Assembly: GCA_903913865.1 (NCBI GenBank) | Contig: CAIWMU010000250.1 | Coordinates: 1 to 53,303, forward strand | Direction of reading: 5' to 3' | Length of the DNA: 53,303 bases | From: an uncultured Verrucomicrobia subdivision 3 bacterium | Lineage (GTDB): Bacteria > Verrucomicrobiota > Verrucomicrobiia > Limisphaerales > UBA8199 | Shown: in pieces, positions 39,882-48,900 of the stretch | Layout: each line of letters opens with the position of its first letter | Position numbering within the stretch: the stretch's first letter is position 1 | Notes under the pieces: model-generated | The model's database searches: none | Seen by the model: only the letters and a program-made list of their open reading frames with translations | What the model was told of the DNA's origin: nothing | Translations under genes and position numbers: made by a program

Positions 39882-40277
39882 TTACCGGACCAACTTCAAA
39901 GCGATCTGCTTTTCCAATTCATGGGCGAGGTCAATATCGGTGGATCCACCCGCCGTCCGGGTCTGAACAATAACCGCGGTGGTTTTTGGATCAGTCGATT
40001 CCACGCGAATCCAAACCTTCCGCATGTTGACCCGGCCTTCAACGGTGCGAACCGCGTTGGTGGAGTCGTGAAGAATGCTCTCGTTAACCAGCGTGCCGTT
40101 GAACTTCACGACGGTTTTGGAAGCCTCATAAACCACATCCACCGACCGCTCATAGTAGCCGGTCACCCTGTCCTTTACGAACGGCACTGCGGCCGTTTTG
40201 CGGCCCGTAACCGTGCCAACACAACCGGCTGTGATCAAAGCCACTCCTAGCAAACCCATCAAAATCTTTGTTTTCAT
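39882..40277 (-). CDS. Small DUF3568-like lipoprotein
   Basis: A 131-aa lipoprotein. The signal (MKTKILMGLLGVALITAGC) ends in a lipobox ITAGC with Cys at 19. The mature part has GYYERSVDVVYEASKTVVKF, then NMRKVWIRVESTDPKTTAVI and a charged tail, the pattern of DUF3568-type proteins. The true function of such proteins is unknown. I chose the ATG at 40277, with GGGGGAA upstream; an earlier start at 40313 would push the signal inward. Confidence 0.8.
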   Translation of the reverse strand: MKTKILMGLLGVALITAGCVGTVTGRKTAAVPFVKDRVTGYYERSVDVVYEASKTVVKFNGTLVNESILHDSTNAVRTVEGRVNMRKVWIRVESTDPKTTAVIVQTRTAGGSTDIDLAHELEKQIALKLVR

Positions 40278-40395
40278 TTCCCCCAATGCAATCACATTCC
40301 CGACTTCCGTCAAGCCCGATCAGTCTAATGTCCCTCAAAAATAGGGAAAATAGTCTGTCATTTTCACCTGGGTTCACCACCCGAAACCGTGGTTT

Positions 40396-41265
40396 TCAGG
40401 GTTTCTCGTTCATGCTGCCACGGCGGTAACCCTTCAGGTCCAGGGTAACGTGAGCGTAGCCGACTGCCTTTATGGCCTCGGCAATTGCCGAGGGATTGCC
40501 GTGAGAGAGAAACTTGGAAAACTCTTCCGGGCCTACTTCGATCCTCGCCAGGTGGGTGAGGATAGTGGCATTGGATCCGGTGCCGCCGCTGTTTGGGAGA
40601 ACCTGGAATCCTGTCCCACCCAACTGATGATGCCGCACGCGGACATCGTAGAAACCAAGTTCCCTCAGGATGTTCTCAGCCCGCTCGACCATCCCCAGCT
40701 TCTCCACGGTGACGGCCTCTCCGTAAGGAATCCGGGAACTCAGGCAGGCCATCTGGGGCTTGTCCGCTGTGGGCAATCCCAACATGGCTGATAGGGCGCG
40801 AATGTCTGCCTTCGTCAGCCCGGCCTCCTTCAGGGGGGCCCTGACATCGAAGTTTGCCGCTGCTTTGGCTCCCGGACGGTGGTCCCCCACATCGCTCGCA
40901 TTCTCGCCATAGGCCAGCACTGCAAACCCTTCCGAGGCGGCCAGGGGGGCCAACTCGGTGAACAACTCATGCTTGCAGAAAAAACAGCGATTGTTCGGGT
41001 TGGACAGGTATTCGCTATTTTGAAACTCCCGGGTCTTGACGATGCGCACCGGAAAGCCAAAACGCTCTCCCAGTTCGAGAGCCTCCTCAAGTTCTTTTCT
41101 GGGAAGGCTCGGGGAGTCCGCGATGGCGGCAAGCGCACGTTCACCCAGGGTCTGTCGGGCCACATGTGCCAAAAAAACGGAATCCACACCGCCAGAATAG
41201 GCCACGAGGCAGGAACCGTAGCTTCGCAACAACCCGCGCAACCGCTCTAATTTCTCAGTTACCAC
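40396..41265 (-). CDS. larE: ATP-dependent sacrificial sulfur transferase LarE
   Basis: A 289-aa PP-loop protein. LarE adenylates pyridinium-3,5-biscarboxylic acid mononucleotide and gives up its own cysteine sulfur, or a cluster-bound sulfide, to build the nickel-pincer cofactor of lactate racemase-type enzymes. The PP-loop is YSGGVDSVFLAHVA (residues about 23-36). The sacrificial-cysteine region is QMACLSSRIPYGE, with a Cys in the conserved place. A C-x2-C pair is at CFFCKHELF. No larA, larB or larC is within the window, so the cofactor pathway must be completed elsewhere. Downstream of it lies the unrelated lipoprotein gene. Confidence 0.9.
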   Translation of the reverse strand: MVTEKLERLRGLLRSYGSCLVAYSGGVDSVFLAHVARQTLGERALAAIADSPSLPRKELEEALELGERFGFPVRIVKTREFQNSEYLSNPNNRCFFCKHELFTELAPLAASEGFAVLAYGENASDVGDHRPGAKAAANFDVRAPLKEAGLTKADIRALSAMLGLPTADKPQMACLSSRIPYGEAVTVEKLGMVERAENILRELGFYDVRVRHHQLGGTGFQVLPNSGGTGSNATILTHLARIEVGPEEFSKFLSHGNPSAIAEAIKAVGYAHVTLDLKGYRRGSMNEKP

Positions 41266-41366
41266 AACCGCAGATTGCCATCAATGGGGGGAATTGTCGA
41301 GGCTGCCCTCCGAGCCCAAGTCAACTGCCCATCCCGTTCCGCTACGGCAACCGTGGTCGGTCTGCC

Positions 41367-42041
41367 CTATCGCCAACCCTGAATCGAGTCGTATCGGAAG
41401 GTCATGTCGTTGGTCGAATAGCCTTTATACCATTTTACGTGGAGGTCCCCAAAAAGGATGATCTGCCCGTTGTTGTGAGCCTGCCATTCAACGGCTGGGG
41501 TGCCGTTGGCAGCCCCACCGACGCAATTCTGCGAGTAGTCGTCCTTGTCATCATCATCGACCAGAAAAAACTGGGCATTGTCGATGGTATCCCCGGATAG
41601 CACAAACGCGCTCGGGAACCTGATCAGCCTGCTGTTGACCGCAGCGCATTGGTTTGCAGCTGCGACGTATGCCGCACGAGTCCCGTTGAAATAGTTGAAC
41701 GGGGACTGGTTCTTGACCGGCAGCTGAATGTTGCCGGGACACTTAAAGATGTTGGTTCCCTGAAGGTAGGAGAACAGTTGCTGCATCCACCCATTTGTGG
41801 GGGCATTGGGATCCACATAGTTCCAGCGGATGGCCCCTCCGGAAAGCGGATATCGATCCTCGTTGTCATCTGCGAACATCCGCATCCCGATCCCGATCTG
41901 TTTCAGATTCGAGGTGCAACTCACAGTCCAGGCCTTTTGTCTGGCCTTGGACAACGCGGGAAGCAGCATGCTGGCGAGGATGGCGATAATGGCTATCACC
42001 ACCAGCAACTCAATTAGAGTAAATCCGCGTCTGGAGTTCAC
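41367..42041 (-). CDS. Type II secretion/type IV pilin-like pseudopilin (DUF1559-like)
   Basis: A 224-aa pseudopilin. The prepilin peptidase site is [21 protein letters not shown], with Glu at +5 and a 20-residue hydrophobic helix, followed by [20 protein letters not shown]. The C-terminal part has [19 protein letters not shown], the H...G-D-H pattern common to the many such proteins in Verrucomicrobia, Lentisphaerae and Planctomycetes. It is presumably exported through a type II secretion-like system. The start is GTG. It lies divergent from the DUF1080 gene. Confidence 0.88.
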   Translation of the reverse strand: MNSRRGFTLIELLVVIAIIAILASMLLPALSKARQKAWTVSCTSNLKQIGIGMRMFADDNEDRYPLSGGAIRWNYVDPNAPTNGWMQQLFSYLQGTNIFKCPGNIQLPVKNQSPFNYFNGTRAAYVAAANQCAAVNSRLIRFPSAFVLSGDTIDNAQFFLVDDDDKDDYSQNCVGGAANGTPAVEWQAHNNGQIILFGDLHVKWYKGYSTNDMTFRYDSIQGWR

Positions 42042-42117
42042 CCCGGTTTAGATGCGCCAAAACAGGCTCTTATTCAACCTGTTTTTTTGATTGCGCCCCG
42101 GAGCCAGCCTCTATCCA

Positions 42118-42846
42118 ATGGCACTAATGAATTTTTCATTGAGCACTTTTCGAAAGGCACTCCGGTGCCTGGTGGTCATCGCAACATCATCCAGCTGCCT
42201 CGCGCTGGCAGGACAAAATGAGCTTGATGCGTCAGAGAAGGCTGCCGGGTGGCAACTGTTGTTTGATGGAGCGAACCTCCAGGGGTGGCATTCACCAGGC
42301 AAGACAACATTCCCGACCACCAATTGGAATGTTCAGGATGGTTGGCTCCACTGTCTTGGAAAAGGGGGGGGCGATCTTCTCTCCGAAGAACAGTTTGAGG
42401 AGTTCGAATTGACCTGGGAATGGCGCCTCTCTGTCGCGGGAAACAGTGGTGTGAAATACTTTGTTGCTGATGCGCGGAGCCCTCTGGGTCACGAATATCA
42501 GATCCTGGATGATGATGGCCATCCCGACGCAAAACTTGGCAACGGGAAACGAATTACAGCAAGCTTCTACGACGTGTTCGGCCCCCAGATCAAGGCTCCG
42601 GTCAACAAGCCCGGCGAGGTCAATTTCAGCAGGGTGCTTGTGAAAGGGAATCATGTGGAGCATTGGATCAACAAGGTCAAGGTTCTCGAATACGAGTGCG
42701 GCAGCCCGGCCACCTTGTCGGCAGTCCAGGAGAGCAAGTTTAAGAAGACACCAAACTTCGGTGAGCGTCTGAAAGGGCGAATCCTTGTTCAGGACCACAG
42801 TGCCGAGGTTTGGTTCCGGAACATGAAAATCCGGGTGATCAAATAA
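42118..42846 (+). CDS. DUF1080 (3-keto-disaccharide hydrolase-like) secreted protein
   Basis: A 242-aa exported protein of the DUF1080 family, which has a concanavalin-like fold and includes 3-keto-disaccharide hydrolases. A signal peptide covers about residues 1-31 (ending SCLALAG). The family opening is GWQLLFDGANLQGWH (about 43-57), followed by FELTWEWRLSVAGNSGVKYF, HEYQILDDDGHPDA and the ending GRILVQDHSAEVWFRNMKIR. The exact substrate is unknown. The ATG at 42118 is used; 42127 or an upstream TTG at 42091 are alternatives. Length is usual for the family. Confidence 0.88.
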   Translation: MALMNFSLSTFRKALRCLVVIATSSSCLALAGQNELDASEKAAGWQLLFDGANLQGWHSPGKTTFPTTNWNVQDGWLHCLGKGGGDLLSEEQFEEFELTWEWRLSVAGNSGVKYFVADARSPLGHEYQILDDDGHPDAKLGNGKRITASFYDVFGPQIKAPVNKPGEVNFSRVLVKGNHVEHWINKVKVLEYECGSPATLSAVQESKFKKTPNFGERLKGRILVQDHSAEVWFRNMKIRVIK

Positions 42847-43003
42847 CCCCGGATGACTGCGGGCACGGATTGTTTCGTAGGTGGAACATTCACAAGATCG
42901 TAATGGTCCGGGCGTCGTCCCTTCCTTAAGGTTTTTTGGCGGGTAGAGACCGTTCTGCCAGGCCATATCTGCCGTCGTCTCGCGTATCCATTCCGGAAAA
43001 ATT

Positions 43004-43930
43004 GTGCTGCCAGCCCTGCTGACAACGATCCTGTTTGCCACATCTGTGATGTGTGGTCACCGCTCCTCAAAGTTGCTGGGGGGCATGGAGGCCAATCTTT
43101 GGCGGGTGCTCACGGCCCTCGTCATGCTCGCGGCATACGCATTCACTCTCGGCGGCGGGATCTCAGGGCGGTCATTCCCTATGTTTCTCCTGAGTGGCTT
43201 GATTGGGATTGGGATTGGCGATGTGGCGTTTTTTCAGGCCCTTCCCCGTTTAGGGCCCCGACTTTGCAGCCTGCTTGCCCAGTGCCTCGGTGCACCCGTG
43301 GGAGCCCTGATCGAGTGGCTATGGCTCGGAACAACCCTGGGCCTGTGGCAAATTCTGTTCGCTCTTCTGGCATTGGTGGGCGTGGGGATCGCACTTGCGC
43401 CAAAAGGCGAAAAGGCGCATTCAAGAAGGGATCTGGCCATCGGAAGCTTGTTTGCTCTCCTCGCCGGCACGGGGAACGCCTTCGGAGCCGTTCTCAGCCG
43501 TAAGGCTTATGCCATTGCGGCCGATACCGGCCTTTCAGTGGATGGTGGAACGGCGGCATTCCAGAGGGTTTTGGGGGGTGTTCTGGTCTGCGGTCTGGCT
43601 TTCATGCTGGCCAGGCGCCACTCCCTGCTCCGGGCTGCTGGCGACCCGGAATTCAACCTCGTCAACTCAGCGGTGGGCCGCTGGCGCAAGGCCGGGCCTT
43701 GGATCATGGCCAACAGCATATCAGGCCAGACTTTGGGCGTGACCTGCATGCAATGGGCTCTGCAAACAACACCAACGGGAATCGTTCTCGCCATCGTTTC
43801 CCTGACCCCGATCCTGGTGATCCCTTTTGCCTTTGTTTTGGAAGGGGAACGCCCAAAACTGCTTTCGGTCATCGGTGGTGTTATTGCTGTGGCGGGAGTT
43901 CTGGGGCTGGTTCTTGTGAAGCATTCCTGA
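43004..43930 (+). CDS. EamA/DMT-family transporter
   Basis: A 308-aa inner-membrane protein with about ten helices in two EamA halves, the layout of drug/metabolite transporters. The first half includes FLLSGLIGIGIGDVAFFQAL and ILFALLALVGVGIALAP; the second includes WIMANSISGQTLGVTCMQWA and ALQTTPTGIVLAIVSLTPILVIPF. The substrate is unknown. The start is GTG, with GGAAAA before it. Its last 50 bases overlap the 3' end of the minus-strand ribbon-helix-helix gene. The 157 bases before it hold nothing I can name. Confidence 0.85.
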   Translation: MLPALLTTILFATSVMCGHRSSKLLGGMEANLWRVLTALVMLAAYAFTLGGGISGRSFPMFLLSGLIGIGIGDVAFFQALPRLGPRLCSLLAQCLGAPVGALIEWLWLGTTLGLWQILFALLALVGVGIALAPKGEKAHSRRDLAIGSLFALLAGTGNAFGAVLSRKAYAIAADTGLSVDGGTAAFQRVLGGVLVCGLAFMLARRHSLLRAAGDPEFNLVNSAVGRWRKAGPWIMANSISGQTLGVTCMQWALQTTPTGIVLAIVSLTPILVIPFAFVLEGERPKLLSVIGGVIAVAGVLGLVLVKHS

Positions 43931-44141
43931 TCTCCCCCCCTGTGGTGGAATTTTGATCGCGACCACCCGCCGCTCCGGCTTGCGGCCCAAGCCTTGCCCC
44001 CCCTTTCCTGCGGTTTACCGCCTGCTTGAGCAGGTACTCGATCTGCCCATTGACGCTGCGCAACTCCTCCTGTGCCCAGGCCTCCAGATCCGCCCGGAGA
44101 CCCGGGTCGATGCGCAGCAGGAATGACTTCCGGTCTGCCAT
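43881..44141 (-). CDS. Ribbon-helix-helix (Arc/HicB-like) DNA-binding protein
   Basis: An 86-aa protein. Residues about 4-45 form an Arc-type ribbon-helix-helix: strand KSFLLRIDPGLRADLEAWAQ, then RSVNGQIEYLLKQAVNRR. The remainder is a Gly/Ala/Pro-rich low-complexity tail. It starts five bases after the SPFH gene and is surely co-transcribed. It likely binds DNA as a dimer of strands and may regulate its own operon (see the GATATC repeat at 45194). Its 3' end overlaps the convergent EamA gene by 50 bases. Confidence 0.82.
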   Translation of the reverse strand: MADRKSFLLRIDPGLRADLEAWAQEELRSVNGQIEYLLKQAVNRRKGGARLGPQAGAAGGRDQNSTTGGEIRNASQEPAPELPPQQ

Positions 44142-44145
44142 GCGA

Positions 44146-45171
44146 TCAGGTGTAGAGGCTGCCTGTGTTGATCACCGGATGCACTTCCGATTCGGCACAG
44201 AGCACCACCATCAGGTTGCTCACCATCGCAGCACGGCGTTCATCATCCAGTTGGACAACGTGCTTCTCGGCCAATTCCTTCAAAGCCATGTCCACCATGC
44301 TCACAGCTCCATGCACAATCTTCTGCCGTGCTGCGATCACCGCCTCGGCCTGTTGGCGGCGCAGCATCGCTTGTGCGATCTCAGGAGCATACGCCAGATG
44401 TGTCAAACGGGCCTCCTCCACGAGCACCCCTGCCTTGTCCAACCGTGCCTGCAGTTCTCCCCTGAGCGCATGGGACACCTCGTCCACCCCACTCCGCAAA
44501 GTGACCTCGTTGTCCTCCCCGTTGTCATATGCGTAGGCATTTGCAAGGTGTCGCAGGGCCGACTCGCTCTGCACCCGCACATAATTCTCGTAGTCCTCCA
44601 CATCAAAAACAGCTTGGGCAGTGTCCTGCACCTTCCATACCACCACCGCTGCGATCTCAATTGGATTACCCCGCTTGTCGTTCACCTTCAACCGGTCACC
44701 GTTGAAGTTACGGGTCCGCAGGGAAATCTTGTAACGTGGCATTTTGACCTGCTCAGGGACCGGCGCCGGTTGATGAGACCCTGAGGATTGGGCCTGCAGG
44801 CGTGCCTGCCAGTTGATCCCATTTCCAGGCCCGCCCAGATAGAAGGGGTTTCCCCAGTGAAACCCATCATGACGCACCGTCCCCTTGTAGGCGCCAAAGA
44901 GGATCAGCACCCGGGCCTCGTTCGGTTGCAGAGTAAAGAAGCCCCGCAACATGACCAACCCAACGACTTCGCTGAGAATTGCAAACACCAGGAGGATCCA
45001 GTGCGGGTGGTCGTAACTCTTGATCCCGTCGATGATCGCATACAAGAGCAACCCGATGGATCCAAGGATGACGATGATGTTGATCGGCATCATCACCCAT
45101 CCGCTTTGAACGGTGGCGATGCGCTCGCGATTTTGAGATGTGGTTTCCACTTTCATGAGTTCTGTTTTCAT
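44146..45171 (-). CDS. SPFH/Band 7 domain membrane protein
   Basis: A 341-aa protein with two membrane helices near residues 28-48 ([20 protein letters not shown]) and 57-76 ([20 protein letters not shown]), followed by an SPFH domain ([20 protein letters not shown], then [55 protein letters not shown]). A coiled-coil tail follows ([20 protein letters not shown]). SPFH proteins form membrane rings and microdomains; its partner is unknown. ATG 45171 is used; a TTG at 45186 and an ATG at 45156 are possible. Confidence 0.88.
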   Translation of the reverse strand: MKTELMKVETTSQNRERIATVQSGWVMMPINIIVILGSIGLLLYAIIDGIKSYDHPHWILLVFAILSEVVGLVMLRGFFTLQPNEARVLILFGAYKGTVRHDGFHWGNPFYLGGPGNGINWQARLQAQSSGSHQPAPVPEQVKMPRYKISLRTRNFNGDRLKVNDKRGNPIEIAAVVVWKVQDTAQAVFDVEDYENYVRVQSESALRHLANAYAYDNGEDNEVTLRSGVDEVSHALRGELQARLDKAGVLVEEARLTHLAYAPEIAQAMLRRQQAEAVIAARQKIVHGAVSMVDMALKELAEKHVVQLDDERRAAMVSNLMVVLCAESEVHPVINTGSLYT

Positions 45172-45193
45172 AAGAGCTGTCTTCAAAACAAAC

Positions 45194-45210
45194 GATATCT
45201 CAATGATATC
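45194..45210. promoter_or_regulatory. Paired GATATC sites, candidate ribbon-helix-helix operator
   Basis: Two GATATC palindromes (45194-45199 and 45205-45210) are spaced by TCAAT, so their centres are 11 bases apart, one helical turn. They lie between the -10 box of the SPFH promoter and the gene start. Ribbon-helix-helix repressors commonly bind such tandem sites, and one is encoded in this operon. Confidence 0.5.
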
Positions 45211-45218
45211 ACTTTGCT

Positions 45219-45224
45219 ATTATA
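45219..45224 (-). promoter_or_regulatory. -10 box of the SPFH operon
   Basis: On the minus strand the hexamer reads TATAAT, a perfect -10 sequence, about 48 bases before the ATG at 45171. The -35 position has no good match, as expected for a promoter that is weak or activator-dependent. Confidence 0.5.
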
Positions 45225-45429
45225 ATTCAACCTTTCTTTTGTAGAGGGCAATAAACCAGCCGAACTCTTGATTCGTCGTAGATTCGCACCGGGTTCCCAA
45301 ACCGATGGAACTTTCGGGGGAGATTACTGCCCTGCGCAAGCTCTGGGACCGTCCCGCCCCCCTGCTCCAGCTGCCACAAAAACATGGCTTTTAGCCTTTT
45401 GCACATATATTGTGGTGGCAGGTTTGCGA

Positions 45430-45936
45430 ATGAAAAAAGAGAAAAAATCCATGTCCCCTGTGGTTGGTATCATCATGGGAAGCGATTCAGATTGGCCGAC
45501 GATGAAGGCGGCGGCCGATGTCTGTGATGATTTTGGCGTGCCTTCGGAAGTGCGGGTCATCTCAGCACATCGGACACCACAGGATCTGGCTGATTACGCC
45601 ACGCAGGCACACCTCCAGGGTATCAAGGTGATCATTGCCGGTGCGGGCGGTGCGGCGCATCTTCCAGGAGTCACCGCTGCATTCACACCACTGCCGGTCA
45701 TTGGCGTGCCCATCAACACCAAGAGCCTCAAGGGGCTCGACTCCCTCCTCTCCATCGTTCAAATGCCGGGAGGCATTCCGGTCGCGACCGTGGCCATTGA
45801 TGGGGCGAAGAACGCGGGATTGCTTGCGGTGCAGATCCTTGCTGTGGGCAACCCTTCCCTGCAGAAGAAAATGATCGAGTTCAAAGCACGTCTGGCCGAA
45901 GACTCGCGAGCCAAGAACCGCAATCTTACCCGCTAG
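45430..45936 (+). CDS. purE: N5-carboxyaminoimidazole ribonucleotide mutase PurE
   Basis: A 168-aa class I PurE, moving the carboxyl group of N5-CAIR to C4 in purine synthesis. Signatures are [16 protein letters not shown] (about 14-29), [30 protein letters not shown] and [17 protein letters not shown]. The ATG at 45430 is used; an ATG seven codons later (MSPVVGII) would also give a complete enzyme. No purK lies next to it. A strong hairpin follows at 45945. Confidence 0.94.
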   Translation: MKKEKKSMSPVVGIIMGSDSDWPTMKAAADVCDDFGVPSEVRVISAHRTPQDLADYATQAHLQGIKVIIAGAGGAAHLPGVTAAFTPLPVIGVPINTKSLKGLDSLLSIVQMPGGIPVATVAIDGAKNAGLLAVQILAVGNPSLQKKMIEFKARLAEDSRAKNRNLTR

Positions 45937-45944
45937 CCCCCTTC

Positions 45945-45976
45945 CCTGCGCCTGGGATGGCACCATCCGGCGCAGG
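45945..45976 (+). terminator. Hairpin after purE
   Basis: CCTGCGCC (45945-45952) pairs with GGCGCAGG (45969-45976) and, after a 2-base bulge, GGATGG pairs with CCATCC. TATTG follows. It lies between purE and the next gene and is probably a terminator or transcript-stabilising stem; the T-run is poor. Confidence 0.55.
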
Positions 45977-45991
45977 TATTGAACGATCTGA

Positions 45992-48900
45992 ATGACTTCG
46001 TCACCCCACCCTGATGATGAGCCGACGCCGGGCGGGTTCGATCCCGGCAGGGAATCGGCCCTTTCGCCGTTTTCTTCTGAAAATGGAAATCGGGAGGCTA
46101 CCCGGGCTCTATTCCGGAATGTGGACTGGCTCACCTTCCTCATCACATTTCTATCCGTCTGGATTGGATACTACTTCACCCTTGCTCCTGAAGTAACTCT
46201 GGAGGATTCGGGCGAACTTGCCGTCGGCTCCTTTTACGCCGGGATCCCCCATCCCCCGGGTTACCCGGTTTGGACGCTTTACACGTGGCTATGGACGGTG
46301 CTTCTGCCGTTTGGGAATGTCGCATGGAGGGTGGCGCTCGGGGGCGCAACCGGAGGGGCGCTGGCCGCCGGGCTTTTGGGTTTGCTCGTTTCCCGGGGCG
46401 GCAGCCTCATGATCGAGGGGATTGAGGAACTGAAGGCGATGTCTGGCAGGTGGGAGAATGCCATCTGCATGGTCTCCGGATTTGTGGCGGGCAACCTGAT
46501 TGGATTCAACGGATTCATGTGGAGCCAGTCGGTGATTGTTGAGGTGTATCCATTGAGCGTGGCCTCATTCATGGTGACGATGGTCTGCCTGATGCGTTGG
46601 ATTTATTCTCCGCACAGGTATCGGTTCCTCTACCTCGCCATGTTCTTTTTCGGGATTTGCTTCACGAACCACCAGACACTCATCGTGGCAGCAATGGGGA
46701 TTGAGGTGGCGATCGCAGCGGCCGATTCCCGGATGGGGCGGAATCTGTTTCTTGGAAACAGCATCATCTACTTGGCGGGGTTGATCCTCAAGCAGCAGCA
46801 CCTGCTGGCAACTTTGGATCAAAATCCGGCGATCTTCAGCATTTTCAATGTTGTCGGGGTTTGTTCCATCGCAGCCTATCTCGGCTTTGTCTATTTCACC
46901 CGCCCCGGGGTTGCCGCTCCCGAATCCAGTGGCGGAGGGTTGGATCTGCTTCGGGACGGCGCCTTGACAGCCACGCTCCTGCTCGCAGCGGCCTCCACCA
47001 CCCTTGGCAAACCGGTGCTTCTCCTTTCTTTCGCAAGTCTGACAGCCTTTCTATGGCTGGCCTGGCGGTCCTGGAGCTCCGGTCGGGAATGGCTGGTGGT
47101 GGTTTTGTGCGGCCTATGCTGGCTTGCGGGTGCGGCATTCTATTTCTACATGCCCCTGGCGGGCATGACAAATCCTCCGATGCAATGGGGTTATCCACGA
47201 ACTGTGGAGGGCTTCATTCACGCCTTCACCCGGGGACAGTATGAAAAAGCCAACCCCACGGACATCATGGGCGATCCCCTCCGGTTCGTCACGCAGTTGA
47301 GCATGATGTTCTCCGGGATTGTCGAGGAGTTCAACTGGGTCTTCGTTTTCATGGCGCTCGTCCCCTTCTTTTTCTTCATGCGCCTGCATCGGCGTGAAAG
47401 GGCATGGCTGATCGGGGTGACCGCCATCTACCTGTGCCTGGGGGTTCTGCTGCTCATCCTGCTCAATCCCCCGCCTGACCGTGCCGCCCAGGAATTGGTG
47501 CGGGTCTTTTTCGGAGCCTCGCACACCATGATCGCCCTGCTCGTGGGCTATGGCACAACACTCGTGGCTGCTTACATGGCCACCCATTACGAGAGGTTCC
47601 GTTCCTGGGGGGTGATCGGAGGTTCCGTGGCAGTGGCACTTGCCCTTTACACGGTGTCCCAATTCATCAGCACCAAGTTCTTCGGGGAAATGGCGGAGGT
47701 GCCCCCCGGTCAGTTGGTGGCATTTGTGATCAGCGTCTTCACCAAACCGGATCAGTTCGGATTGTCAGTCTACGGTGGACTTCTTCTGATCCTGCTCTGC
47801 ATGGTTTTCGTCGTCGCGGTTGTGAAATATCGCAACAAGGCCCCCCTTGGGATAACGTTGGCGGTATTCGCCCTCATGCCCCTTTACTCCTTCATGACCC
47901 ACTGGTCCGACAACGAACAGCGGAACCATTGGTTCGGATACTGGTTCGGGCATGACATGTTCTCGCCCCCATTCAAAGGGGAGGATGGGAAACCCCTTTT
48001 CCCTGAGATGGCCAGGGATGCCATCCTCTTCGGTGGAACGGATCCGGGCCGCTTTTGTCCCACCTACATGATTTTTGCCGAGAGTTTCACTCCCCACAAG
48101 GAGCAGCCGGAACTGGATCAAAAATTTGATCGGCGGGATGTTTATATCATCACCCAGAACGCCCTGGCGGATGGCACCTACCTTTGCTACATCCGCGCCC
48201 ACTATAACCGCAGCCAGCAGATAGACCCGCCGTTTTTTCAGGAACTGGTCCGATCTCAAGAGGAGCGGGAGAAAGGTGCGAAAACCAACCTGCTTTCCAG
48301 TTCCATGCGCCCCCTCGATACTCATTTCACCGGCATTGGGGATCGCATGGAAATGGACCGGCGCACTTTCACCTCCTGGTTTCAGGAAGATCATTTTAAG
48401 AACCTCCCTGCTCTGGTGTCTCGATTGAAGGCTGGCAAGGATCAGGATCCCGTCTCAAAATTCATCCGCGAACAACTCAGCCCGCAGACCCGGGCGTTGG
48501 TCGATGCCGTTGAAGGTTCACCCGCCCTCCGTTCTGCGCTGACATCCGATTTTAATCGCATTCTGGAGCGGGAACTGAAGGTGATCCGGCAGCTGAGGGG
48601 GCTTGCCGATGATCGCCTCGCCGCAGAGGCCGGAACCCGCGGGGTTGAGTGGACAAACCGCATTCAACAGCTCGATCGTCAACTCAAGGACCTTTCCCGC
48701 ACAGAACCACTTTATACTCCGGAGAAGTTCAAGAACGTCGTCCTGTCCGACTACCTCAGGGGCTTTCTCTCTGAAAACCCACAAAGCCACACACGGATCC
48801 GGCTCAACCGTCTGCTTCTTGAGGCCGCATATCCTCAGGAAATAGCCACAAGCCTCGGGGGGATTTATCCGGACCGTGAGATCTATATTCCAAACCCGGA

